From: Lichtheimia corymbifera B2541
Lineage: Eukaryota > Mucoromycota > Mucoromycetes > Mucorales > Lichtheimiaceae
DNA: 64,000 nt
Direction of reading: 5' to 3'
Assembly: GCA_000697475.1 (NCBI GenBank)
Contig: JNEU01001102.1
Location: 1-64,000 of the forward strand
The notes beneath the pieces are model-generated. The model did no database searches. It worked only from the letters and a program-made list of their open reading frames with translations, and was not told where the DNA came from. This document shows, one piece after another, positions 1 through 10,252 of the stretch. Each line of letters begins with the position of its first letter. Position 1 is the stretch's first letter. The position numbers and the translations under genes are program-made.

Positions 1-531
1 CATCATTGGTCGAGGTCGACCAACATTCTGGGAGGGGGGTAATGTCGCAGCAACATACCTGATCTTCTTGATCGGTATTATCTTTTGCATACAATCATCT
101 TGGCATCTTTATGCTGCGCCCTCCATCATTACTTCGCCACACTCAATATATATTACTTAGCCCCATCATACAATTATAAATAGTGGACCTGATCATAGAA
201 TAAAACATTATCTTACGTTCTCTCTATTTTATTGTCTATTTGCCTGTGTGGCACTTCTATCCTTCGTGGTCTATATTCCTGTGTGGTCTTATCCTTCGTG
301 GTCTATTCTATTCCTGTGTGGTCTTATTCCTTCGTGGACGTCGTCTATTATTCTCCTGTGTGGATCCAAAAAGAAAGACGACACTTTCTAATAGGTAACA
401 ATCTTCTTCGGCATGCCTAAATGGGGTTCGACGACAAGTGTTGGCTTCTCGTCAGCGGCAAATCGGTCACGTGATCCCAGCAGAAAAATTGACAAAATAG
501 ACACTCTTCCATCTTATCTGGAAACTATGAT
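1..531. other. AT-rich intergenic sequence with short imperfect repeats
   Basis: No gene is recognisable here. Between about 240 and 365 a pyrimidine/GT-rich motif of the form CCTGTGTGG...CCTTCGTGG alternates four to five times with irregular spacing, making a short imperfect tandem array. The reading frame across it is open for 62 codons, but the composition follows the repeat, so I do not call it coding. The stretch could be a retroelement or LTR remnant next to the tRNA gene, but no paired repeat or primer-binding site was found in the window. Confidence 0.4.
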
Positions 532-605
532 CGCTCCTAGGTGGGCTCGAACCACCAACCTCCTGATTAACAGTCAGACGCGCTAGCCAATTGCGCCATA
601 AGAGC
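532..605 (-). tRNA. tRNA-Asn (anticodon GTT)
   Basis: Read on the minus strand, a complete 74-nt cloverleaf can be folded. The acceptor arm is GCTCTTA paired with TAGGAGC plus discriminator G. The D arm contains TGGCGCAATTGG (A box). The anticodon stem is TCTGA/TCAGG with loop CTGTTAA, giving anticodon GTT (Asn). The T arm is GGTGG-TTCGAGC-CCACC (B box GGTTCGAGCCC). There is no intron. The A and B boxes are canonical, so RNA polymerase III transcription is expected. Confidence 0.95.
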
Positions 606-3306
606 TTCTTGGCGATGTCGTGGACGAGCTGAGTGTTGGCACCAAGCCTGCCAAATCGAGACGGAGGTTCAAGCCTAGGAATCCAGGACGACCACCACAC
701 GTGACTTCCAACATTCAATGACCGACGGCGGCCTTGGATCTCCCTGGCAACTTCTCGAATTCACCAGCACCCACTTGCCCATTATATGTCTTATCCTTCA
801 TCACACCACCACACCACACCAATCACTCCATGTCGATGCTTCTAGCAAAGGATGTCTCTAGAATGATTACGAATACCTGTTGCTAGCATCTTCCATAGAC
901 TTTTAGTATAAATATGAGTAGTTTTAGCAGTGCAATAAAACAAGAACATATAACTATCATATATCTTTTATTCTTTTATCTTATCTTCAGTCTCTTATTC
1001 GACTTACGGCTTCCTCTGGATATTCCTTACATTCTCGGTGCTAGTTTGAGTGTCTCTTTGGGTTATTTACGACTTTATTTCAAAAACGGAAAGAGAACAA
1101 GACAACTAGGAACAAGGACCTGACAGCGAGTTGAAAATGGAATGAAACCATTTTTCATAAAATTTCGAAAAAAGGAAGGTGGAAAAATGATTGAGCCGAA
1201 CGGCAACGTCAACCGAGCCAATGAAATGCGTTAGGGGCTTCCTAGGTTACTTCCGACGTTTCGGCATCCGCCGCTTCGTATCGACTTCATACAGACAAAC
1301 TCGCTTACACAGTTATACTTTAGAGCTACGCTTTTGATATATAGTTGCTTTTACCTATACACAACACATACTACTCCTCATTGCCTTCAACATCGCCATT
1401 GGAACGCAAATGCTTTCACACATGCAAGGAGCGATGCGATGCGTAGCAACTGTTTCCACTTCCAAGTGACTCCATATGTTAGAATAAATCAGCGTTCAAG
1501 AACACACTCGAAGACTATCGTAAAGCTGACTTCAGCAAGACTTGTTTATTGTTGTATAACTATGTCTATATGGGTTGTACGTGCAATTGAGGAAAAGAAG
1601 AGCTGCAACTCGACATTGTTATAAGGCTTCATTGCCCATGACGACGAGGGACAAGGGTGGATATAAGGGATCATGGTGTATTAGCGTCAGCGAGGCAGGA
1701 TGTTAGAGACAACTTGATGTCGTCTATGTACATTATGATAAAGGACGAGGAATTGTATTGGGTTGTCCACGGGGTACTGTGTGGTGTATTGAAATCAATG
1801 CAAAGAAAACAAACGCGAGCAAGAGCACAGAGAGTAACGCTCCCTCTGAGTGATAATCATAGACATCATCAATGCTTGCATACTTTTCGGATCACAGTGG
1901 TTGTCCATGATACTAGAACAAAAGGCGGTACTTGATGGTGCTGTATACAATCACAATGATATATACAAAAGGCTGGACGAGAACATAGTAAACGCGTGAA
2001 CTTTTATGCATGCAAAAAGGAAAGAGGATGGGTTTTGTATGCAGGAACTGGAGTATGGCCAGGCACCTACGAGATCAAGAACCACTGTTTTAAAACGCAA
2101 GGTGAAGCTGATGCATCATATCCATCCTCAACAACAAAAGACAATAAATCTATTACTACAAAGCAAAGCCTCGTAACCACATGCATCATTCGTTGCCATA
2201 CAACGGGACAACAGCACAAGGATTTGAATGATTCGTGTAAACTTAACATGCTCAATGCAAAAAAGAAAGCTATTTTGAGTGAAGGGATGTTGTCAAGGTA
2301 ACACCATGGTTACCTATCAATCCACCAGCGCCATGAATATATCGGCTTTTGGCAATATTATCCCTGAATTGCACAATCATTTAAAGCCTTCCATGCACAT
2401 GCCCGTAAACACTGACAGCTTACAAATCAAACGTTATGGATCGATCCAGTGGCACGGATTTGGTGTAACTGAAATGACGATTGGCTTTGCATCATTTTCG
2501 GTCAATTGGAGATTGTGCCTACAACCAAAAAAAAAAAAGTGACACAACATAACGAGACAGGTCGTGACACATCGGCTGGGATGTAGTTGCAGTTGCAGGT
2601 ATTGCTATTTATGCAACATGCCTTTTACTTGTCCAGGGATAATATGATGGTATCAAAAAGACAGCAATGATTTATGCCATACAGCAAACATATTACATTT
2701 GATCAAAAGAGCTATACTACTTGTATGTTTCAATATCTTTTGGTTTAGCTGCGATAAACGTAATTTGAGTTTTGTGTGTTGTGTTCCTTGGTCACATGCG
2801 CCCCTTTTTGAATTACAAATACATCCCAATCACTGATCTGCAACATCCTCCAGCAGAAGCCGTTTCCTCGGTGACCCCCGTAACCAGCCTTTAGCATGCT
2901 GCAAAGTGGCTAATACTATATACCTCCATTTTTATTTACATTCTTGATGATGACTATCAATGTTAGGATGATCCTGATGCATTGGTATATCTATTCTTTA
3001 CATGCAGCCAGAAAGTGTCATGTATTTATGCTTGCAAGTGGCGATTACGTGGCAAATGAGGGCTATGTGGCTATGTGATCCGCCAACACAATCGGGGAAA
3101 GTTTGGCCGACAAAATGTGTGAGAGAAATCGTGGTACAACAAGAAGTATGATCATCCACAATCAGAAATATCAAGAAAGCATCGCGTGAAACTTTCCCCG
3201 CTCTCCATGGATATATAAAAAGAGGCAATGATTCCTGATTCCAATGCTTCTGTTTCATTAGTTTCACACGGATACCCTATCTCGATATTTATACTCATAT
3301 ATATCG
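606..3306. other. Intergenic region without a recognised gene
   Basis: Several short open frames occur on both strands (up to about 100 codons near 1996-2301 and 2279-2542), but none shows splice-linked continuation, a known motif or gene-like composition. A poly-A run at about 2527-2538 ends one of them. The stretch at about 880-1125 begins TGTTGCTAGC and ends CCTGACA, with a TATAAATA-like motif and AATAAAA inside, which faintly recalls a solo LTR. No target-site duplication is visible. The last 150-300 bp are presumably the promoter of the transporter gene that follows, with TATAAAAA near 3215. Confidence 0.4.
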
Positions 3307-5172
3307 ATGATGACGACCTCTTCTATAAAGACCGTTACATCAGATCTTGAGCGAAAAAGCATGGATTCGGATATCAAGGATGGCGATTATGCATCATCAC
3401 CGACAGCCACTGCTACTATTACAAATCGAAGACGATCGGCCAATAGCGAGGTTGATCATGCAACAGCAACAACGACATATCCACGGATGGCAGAGTCCGC
3501 CCCTTTCCCCGCACTTGGTAGTGTACACGAAGTCAGCCGGATCATGAGCCGAGAAAGCGAAGTACAAGCACAACCAAAGAATGATGATGCAAGCATCGCA
3601 ACTGAAAAAGGAGGAGACGCAAATGAAAAACCATGGGAGGTACCGATAGAAACCGAAGGATGGAGGAATCCAGGTTGGTTTGCAGTGCTTGCAACCTTCC
3701 TAGTTAACTTTACCGTCTTTGGGAACTCATTCTCATGGGGTAATTTTCAACGATTGCAAGTATCCATATGCTATTGGCAACTACTCGAGTATAATAATAA
3801 TAATAATACGTGTATAGATATCTCGAAGAAGTGTATGCAGAAAGCACTAGTCAATTTGGCATCTCGTTTATTGGCACAATTGCCAACTCGGTGCTCATAT
3901 CAATGGGCGTATTTTTGACACCGATCATTAGTCGATTTGGATATCGTGCTACAATGGCTGTTGGTGCCATTGTGTGCCCATTAGGAATGGTGCTTGCAAG
4001 CTTCACAACAGCCTTGTGGCAATTGTAAGGATAAAGGAATGATATATTATGGTGATGTTGGATGTTGCTCATGTTGGATTGCTGTCGTAGATACATTTGC
4101 CAGGGGCTGTTAGTTGGCATCGGTGGTGCGTTCGTATTCTCACCTTCTATTACCTTGCCACCGCAATTCTTTAAAAGAAATCGTGCTTTGGCCTCTGGAG
4201 TCGCAGTCAGTGGATCAGGGGTAAGCATTTAAATTCATCTACCAACCCTCACTGATCCAAATACACAAAAATTAGATCGGTGGTGTTGCATTATCCCCTT
4301 TGACAGTACGCCTGATTGATGAGCTAGGATACCGTATGGCATTGCGTGTACTTGGCTGTCTTTATTTCGGCATCCTTGTAATAGCCATTATCTTTGCAAA
4401 GAGTCGCTTTCGACCAGCTCCTTCAAATACAGGTTCCAAAGGCTTTGATGCATTCTTTGATCCTTCGATGCTTTCATGGAAGTTCTTTTTACTCGCATTA
4501 TTTTGTTTCCTTGTACCATTTGGATACATAGCTCCATTTTTCCTTGCTCCTACGTATGCTTCAAATGTGCTTCTTGCCGATGCTTCTACTGGTTCTACGC
4601 TCGTTTCCATCATGTCAGGTATGTAAAACGCTAAATCTCCTACTGTGTTGATTGCTAACATTCATTGCAACATTACTAGGAATGAATTCTGTTTGCCGAA
4701 TCACATTGGGCTTCATGGCAGATCATACGGGTCGTCTCAACACCATGTTTGCATGCACATTCCTTGCAGGTACGGTTACTGACTTTATTATTACTACACA
4801 TCATAAGTTATTAACAGCGCTGTTTTTGGAAAAGGCATCTTTACAATGGTTGTGTGGCAATTTTCCGATTCATATGGGGCCTTTGTTGCATTCTGTGTTC
4901 TTTATGGACTCACGGGCGGTGGATTTGTGTCATTGTTCCCTGTGGTGACTGCAGAGATCGTTGGTGTAGAGCATATCCAAAAGGGTCTCAGCACGTGCTA
5001 CTTCCTCACTCTCTTTGGCAATCTCCTTGGGACACCGTTAATCGGCCTTATACAAACTTCAAAAGGATGGACAGCCGCCATCCAATTCGCTGGTGCACCC
5101 AGCGTGGCAGCTGCGTTGGTCATGTTATATCTTCGCTTCGTTGTCAACAAAAAGGTCTTTGCCGTTGTATGA
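3307..5172 (+). CDS. MFS transporter, fungal monocarboxylate-permease type
   Basis: The product is a predicted plasma-membrane or vacuolar major facilitator of the monocarboxylate porter (MCH/MCT-like) group. I read six exons: 3307-3755, 3818-4024, 4091-4220, 4276-4618, 4680-4769 and 4835-5172, giving 518 aa. About 115 hydrophilic N-terminal residues precede the first membrane segment (WFAVLATFLVNFTVFGNSF). About 12 hydrophobic segments follow, with an MFS loop motif RITLGFMADHTGR in the second half. The family-typical stretch around GNFQRLYLEEVYAES is restored only if the first intron uses a GC donor (TT/GCAAGT at 3756) with acceptor TATAG at 3817. The GT at 3760 would break the frame. The remaining introns are GT-AG of 55-66 nt. 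The substrate cannot be told from sequence. Transport of lactate, pyruvate or a related organic acid is only a family-based guess, as some relatives carry other substrates. Confidence 0.88.
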
Positions 5173-5389
5173 TCCATATTGTTCTTTTATTATGTACTTG
5201 TATATATGTGCAATCTCTGTACTGGTAATTTGTTCTCGCTTCCAACCGCATGATATAATATAATAATTTAGAGCTAGCGACTGGGACAATTCGCTTAGCT
5301 TTCAATGGCTTAACAATCAAAAGAAGGATGTTTGGGACTGGAATGAGTAAAAAAGGCTGATTCCTGGGATATGGTAGGTTATAGATGTT

Positions 5390-6810
5390 GTTATTGGATT
5401 ATATAATGTATGATAATAGATATCTTTACTACCATGATGGTGAAGGTTGGTGGATGGTGTGTGCGTGTGGGGTGAGTCAAGTCAATGGGCTCATGGAGGA
5501 TTTAACTTGACGCCCAGTTAGACAGCATTACTGAGGAGATTTAAATTTGGGGAGACCAGCAGCTACATGACTTGAGACTCTTTCCTCCCTCGTCTACTTT
5601 ATTCCGTTGACAGCATCCCCATCAAGGTAATGCTCTTGTCGGTTGAGAGGTATCAATACATTGCTGATATTCATAGGTAGGGAGTATCCAAGTGCTGTAT
5701 CCAAGGTGATATCGTCGCTCTTCTTGGTCGTTGCTATGCCACTCCATGCTTGGTGCACCAGGTACATTCAAAGCCCAATGTAACAGACGAGCTTGTTCCA
5801 TTGACGTGTTAGCTCGTATAGACGGCAAGTCTGCTTTCAAGGCGTAGCGTTGTTTGGCTTTTTGTCCTGGCTCAAGTACACTACACCATGGTTTTCGGAT
5901 TTGGCAACCCAACAACAATGGTCTTTATACATATGAAAGAGGCAAGTGGTTCAGTGGACAATGGCGATGGAAAAGTCGTACAATTTAGTGATGAGTGATG
6001 ATATTACTGAATAGGTTGTTGGTCAGGTAATGCAGCTTTGGGCATCATCTCTTATTGGGTTCGACTCCCAGCCTGTACCTTTTGGCCATTTGGCTCCCTT
6101 CTCGTGGTATACATTGGTGGTTTCTCCTTGACGATTGGGACGATGTGGGATCGTTCTTTCTTTATGGGAGAGGATGAATGAGAACAACAACAAGCCTCTG
6201 GGTGGTGTGGAGATTATGATATCGATGGTGATTCCAGCATATTTTACGTTCCTTTATCTATGGAGACAACAATGGCACACACAGGCGTGGTCTACTCCTC
6301 TTTCTCGGCAAGATGGTTTTTGCTTGGTCAATCCCTTGTATCCGGTTGACATGTAGAAGGACGCATGCAGGATCCCATTCTTTTCTATTTGTGTCTCAGA
6401 TATCGTGTCCACGACGAAGTAGCCAGAGGCGTTGTTTATTATCCATTTGCATTTAGCTAGCTTATTCCTCTCTTATTGCTGCTTATCGGTTATAACCTAG
6501 ACGGTACAATAATAAAGTGGCTCCGTTGTCACTCTTGTAAGGAATATATACCTTTCTGATACAATAAGGGTGGGATGAGCTTACCGACGAAAAGCGTGTT
6601 TTACGGCGAGCGACTAATCACTTGGGTTTATGCAGCTCGTACCCTGCACCCAACATATCATACACATATACCTTTGATACAGCTTTTGTTGATGTTGTTA
6701 TGTATGTAGGCACCTTTCTAAAAGCAATCATTATTCTATTTATGCAGCAACGTATCAGCGACGTGTGTGTAACCAATACGTGCTATTTCATGATGAGAGC
6801 ACCTTGCCTA
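5390..6810. repeat. Dispersed repeat R1, left copy
   Basis: This stretch is related over almost its whole length to 56745-58510, in the same orientation. Shared blocks include the segment around CAAGGTAATG near 5625, TCCATTGACGTGTTAGCT near 5800, the block around GGGTTCGACTCCC near 6057, and the one around CAGCAACGTATCAG near 6745. Similarity is interrupted by indels, and no open frame is conserved throughout, so it looks like an old non-coding or decayed element. Both copies are followed by the palindromic repeat family, so they may be one compound unit. The B-box-like GGTTCGACTCC at 6058-6068, preceded by TTGGTCAGGTAATG, suggests a tRNA-like internal promoter remnant. Confidence 0.6.
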
Positions 6811-6944
6811 TAATAGTGCTCTCCACGCAATCAATTAGCAGCGACAGCTCCATCACTAGTATTACAGTATAGGCAGATCATAAAGGTACCTGTTTCCCAA
6901 AATTTTCATAATAGCTAGCATTGGTTATCATTGCCTTGCACTTG

Positions 6945-7145
6945 TATACAGAGACTAGCACTGCCTATCCTTGCCTTGCGCTGTATATCACTGCATTTCA
7001 TTACTATATAGAAACTAGCACTGCCTTGCACTGCCTTGCATTACAATATAGAGACTAGCACTGCATATCACTGCCTTGCATCACAATATAGAGACCAGCA
7101 CTGCCTATCACTGCCTTGCATCACTTATATAGAGCCTAGAACTAC
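6945..7145. repeat. 40-bp tandem repeat array
   Basis: The unit, roughly ATAGAGACTAGCACTGCCTATCACTGCCTTGCATTACAAT in structure, starts at 6951, 7011, 7051, 7091 and about 7131. The spacing is 60 bp once and then 40 bp. Each unit contains two or three CACTGCCTTGCA-like submotifs, which point to an ancestral period of about 20 bp. Degenerate GCATTGCC words continue to about 7240. Confidence 0.8.
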
Positions 7146-7282
7146 CTTGCATTGCAGAGCACTTTTACTATAAGCCTGGCATTGGATGGCAGCACAGTGC
7201 AAGGTGACGAACTCCTAGCACTTAAGTGCCAGGCATTGCCTTTCTATTACGTTGACTTGCAGTGATGTTCTTCTTTCTTGCG

Positions 7283-7375
7283 AGATGCATGCTGTATGAC
7301 AAGTGGTCTTTTGTTCATTGTTAAATAGCTTGACCCTGATAGTACAAAAGATGCAGAGGGACTCGTGTAATAAAA
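7283..7375 (+). repeat. Partial copy of the 145-bp inverted-terminal module
   Basis: The segment beginning ATGCTGTATGACAAGTGG and running through CTTGACCCTGATAGTAC and AAGATGCAGAGGGACT matches the left half of the modules at 9589-9733, 10108-10252 and 58937-59081. The right terminal arm is missing, so this is a truncated or decayed copy. It lies just downstream of the 40-bp satellite. Confidence 0.65.
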
Positions 7376-9588
7376 CTAATAGGGACAAGATTTGAAGCGT
7401 TCTTATTGGTGGAGAGTGCATGGATAGACAATCCCTAAATAGTAAGGTCTGCCTATGATGGCGTGGTTAACAAGCATAATAATCAGTGCATCCAACTATG
7501 AGCAGTAATGGTATTGTTTGCCTCTAGTGTTCGTTCTTATATAAGGCTATGCATACAAGGCGGGTCATGCTGATAGGTCGTTGTCATAGATAAGCATTAT
7601 GATGTGTGTACTTGTGCCAGAGAGCTCATCATCTTTCTTAGCCGTAATGATTTAAGCTTACAATGGACCAAGCTTCCGTAGCAAGCAGGGTTGTTGGGTA
7701 CCATTACTATGGGTTTATTAACATTGAAAATACAAGCGTCTATTTAGACATGTATACAATCAGTTATTGGCACTACCCATCGTCTAATCAGCATATGAAC
7801 AATGAAGCTTTAATAAATGTAATATGACAGAAGGAGCAAGAGCGTCTCGATACAATGATGTGGGTATAATCCAATCTCCTGTTCCGGCCTTCAAATTTCT
7901 ATCCTTCCTTTCCTTCCAGACGCCAACCAGTGGATCACTAAGAATCAGCAGGTGTCGTTGTGTCGTTGTATTCTTGGTTGCTGCCGTCATAGCATCTTCA
8001 TCCATGATTGTAAAAGTAGCTGTTGCATGCATTGACTTGAATGTGGCAATATCATCCATGGTGGTAATCCTCTCTTGTCAAAGATATAAGCCCTCGTTGC
8101 CATGCCATCCAATCCATCATCATCCTCAGCCGTATCCACGTGTTCGTTACTGGTGACGACGAGCCAAGTAGCCAAAGCAACATTCTAGGATTCCGCATTA
8201 CTGTACTTGATTGCATCCATCCATTCATCCATAACCGTTGCGAGTCTATTAAGAAAGAGCCTCTGTGATCGCTGCTGATATGCTTCCTTTTCCATCCGAG
8301 TGTTGGTCTCTCTCTTTCTTGGTCATTTTCAGTGCAGCTCAACAAGGCGAAGAGTACTTGTATTGCGGGGTACTTGATAGCTGATATGGGACCATCCATT
8401 AGAAGTCGTATGCATCATTGCAAGTTGCCACACGTAAATAAAGCTGCTCTTAATACAATGGCTATCAACGTGAAGAGGCCGCAAGTAACTTGAGACTATG
8501 GAGACCTTGCTAATGGCAGCTGCTGTTACGGGATGGTTGTGGCAGAGGAGCGTGTTGTAGTAGTAGAGTGACAAGATTGTGAACGCTGCTTGAGACAATA
8601 AAGTCATTGCTAATAGCAACTGCTGGAATAAATGCTGTTTCGTTTGATTGTGGCATTGGAGTGTGCAAGACAGTGTGTGCTTCAAGAAAGGCGTGTATTG
8701 AAGTGGGGTGCACTGGCCCATGAACTTGCCATTCAGTCAAAGACAATCGCATCAAGACAGTTATAGGATTGACATGGTGTATTGGAAGCAGGACAATCGT
8801 TCGCAGGTTGTAGTTGTGCTTGAATGAGGGCAACAGTTGAGAATGGGAGGAGGAAGAGCCAAGAAGCCAAGGGTGGAAGAGGTGGAAATTAAACAGTCAG
8901 ACACTGCCATGCACTCAATAAATTACTCCATGACCTTGACTGCCTCTCTCGAACCTGAAACTTTCACACGAGGTGCTCTAGGACATGCTGATCAACTTTG
9001 TCTTAATAACGAACCCACGCTTCATTTGAAAATTTCGAATGGGAGAGCATAATGGGGGATTGACTATGACTGATGGAAATTGGGAAAGCGCCGGATTCAT
9101 GAAAATGTCAATTAGTATGTAGTTTCTTGGGATTCCTCATTTCGCACTTGAAACTTGGTCAGATGGTACTCTCGCACATGCTGATCAACTCCATTCATTT
9201 AAAAACCGCATGGTTCATTATGAACATTTTGAATGCCGGCCAGCCCAAAAGTAGGATAAAGTAGGGTAGACGCTCCTGCTCCTCGAGATTGCCTACCTCG
9301 AACCTGTAACTTTCACACAACATCCTTCCGACCACGCCGAGCAATTTCGTTCTCATAAAGTCCCCAGAGTTCATTATGAAAACCTTAAATGTAGGAGAGA
9401 CGACGAAGGGATGGTAGCATAAATAGGGTGTGCGGCCGTGCGCGCCGATATTGCTGGTAGGGACGTCGAAACTTGGTCAGGAGGTGCTCTCGGGCATACT
9501 GATCAATGTCGTTCTCATAAAGCCTCTACACATCATTATGGATATTTGGGGATACAGGCAACTTTATGTTTTTACTATGCTGTAAGTG

Positions 9589-9733
9589 TGATGCTATATG
9601 ACAAGTGGTCTTTGCTCATTTTGAAGTACCTCGACTCTGATAGAGCCGAAGACGCGCAGCGGCGTGCTTGTGTAACACAGCTCATTTGCATGATACTTCA
9701 CAATGAACAAACACCACTTGTCATATAGCATCA
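9589..9733 (+). mobile_element. 145-bp inverted-terminal module, copy 1 (MITE-like)
   Basis: The module starts TGATGCTATATGACAAGTGG and ends with the inverse, CCACTTGTCATATAGCATCA, with about 35-bp complementary arms (TTTGTTCATTGTGAAGTA continues the arm). The interior contains CTGATAGAGCCGAAGACGC and CAGCTCATTTGCATGATAC. Its length is identical to the copies at 10108-10252 and 58937-59081. No coding capacity is seen. The flanks are themselves partly complementary because the module lies inside a larger palindrome, so no target-site duplication can be assigned. Confidence 0.65.
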
Positions 9734-10107
9734 TGCTTATATCATATGTAAAAACATGAAGATGCCTGTATCTCTAAACTTTACAATGAAACGCGGGGTC
9801 GTTCATAGAACAAAGTTGCGCGGCTGGGTCAAGCGCACCTTGTGTGCAAGTTTCACGATCAAGCTGGGCGATCCCACATTTCGCGATGTCACCACCAGCC
9901 TCGTCGAAAAAAAAATCCGAGGTCGACCGGATTCTACTTTGGCTGGTGGTGACATTCGGTGATTCTGAGAATGGCCACGACGATCGTCAAACTTGCACCC
10001 AAGGTGCGCTTGACCCCAACGATCAACTTTGTTCGATTGATGACCCCACGTTTCATTGTAGAATTCTTAGTTATGGGCACCTTTACGTTTTACATATGCT
10101 GTAAGCG

Positions 10108-10252
10108 TGATGCTATATGACAAGTGGTGTTTGTTCATTGCGAAGTATCATGCAAATGAGCTGTGTTGCACAAAGAAGTCCGTCTGCATCTTCCGCTCTA
10201 TCGGGGTCTAGCTACTTGACAATGAACTAACACCACTTGTCATATAGCATCA
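10108..10252 (-). mobile_element. 145-bp inverted-terminal module, copy 2 (MITE-like)
   Basis: This copy has the same terminal arms as copy 1, but the interior is inverted: CATGCAAATGAGCTGTGTTG lies on the left and GCTCTATCGGGGTCTAGC on the right. It is the mirror partner of copy 1 about the palindrome axis near 9918. It is also 145 bp. Confidence 0.65.

Larger units (their letters stand above)
6811..7919. other. Intergenic stretch with satellite and module fragment
   Basis: No gene is seen. The stretch contains the 40-bp tandem array and a one-ended fragment of the 145-bp inverted module, both listed separately. Otherwise it is AT-rich, with scattered ORFs under 110 codons that lie in the outer flank of the palindromic repeat. 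Confidence 0.4.

Noticed and set aside
467..718. 83-codon minus-strand ORF overlapping the tRNA
   Set aside because: It is an accidental frame across the tRNA-Asn gene.
880..1125. Possible solo LTR (TG...CA ends, TATA and AATAAA motifs)
   Set aside because: No target-site duplication, no second copy in the window and no retroelement proteins.
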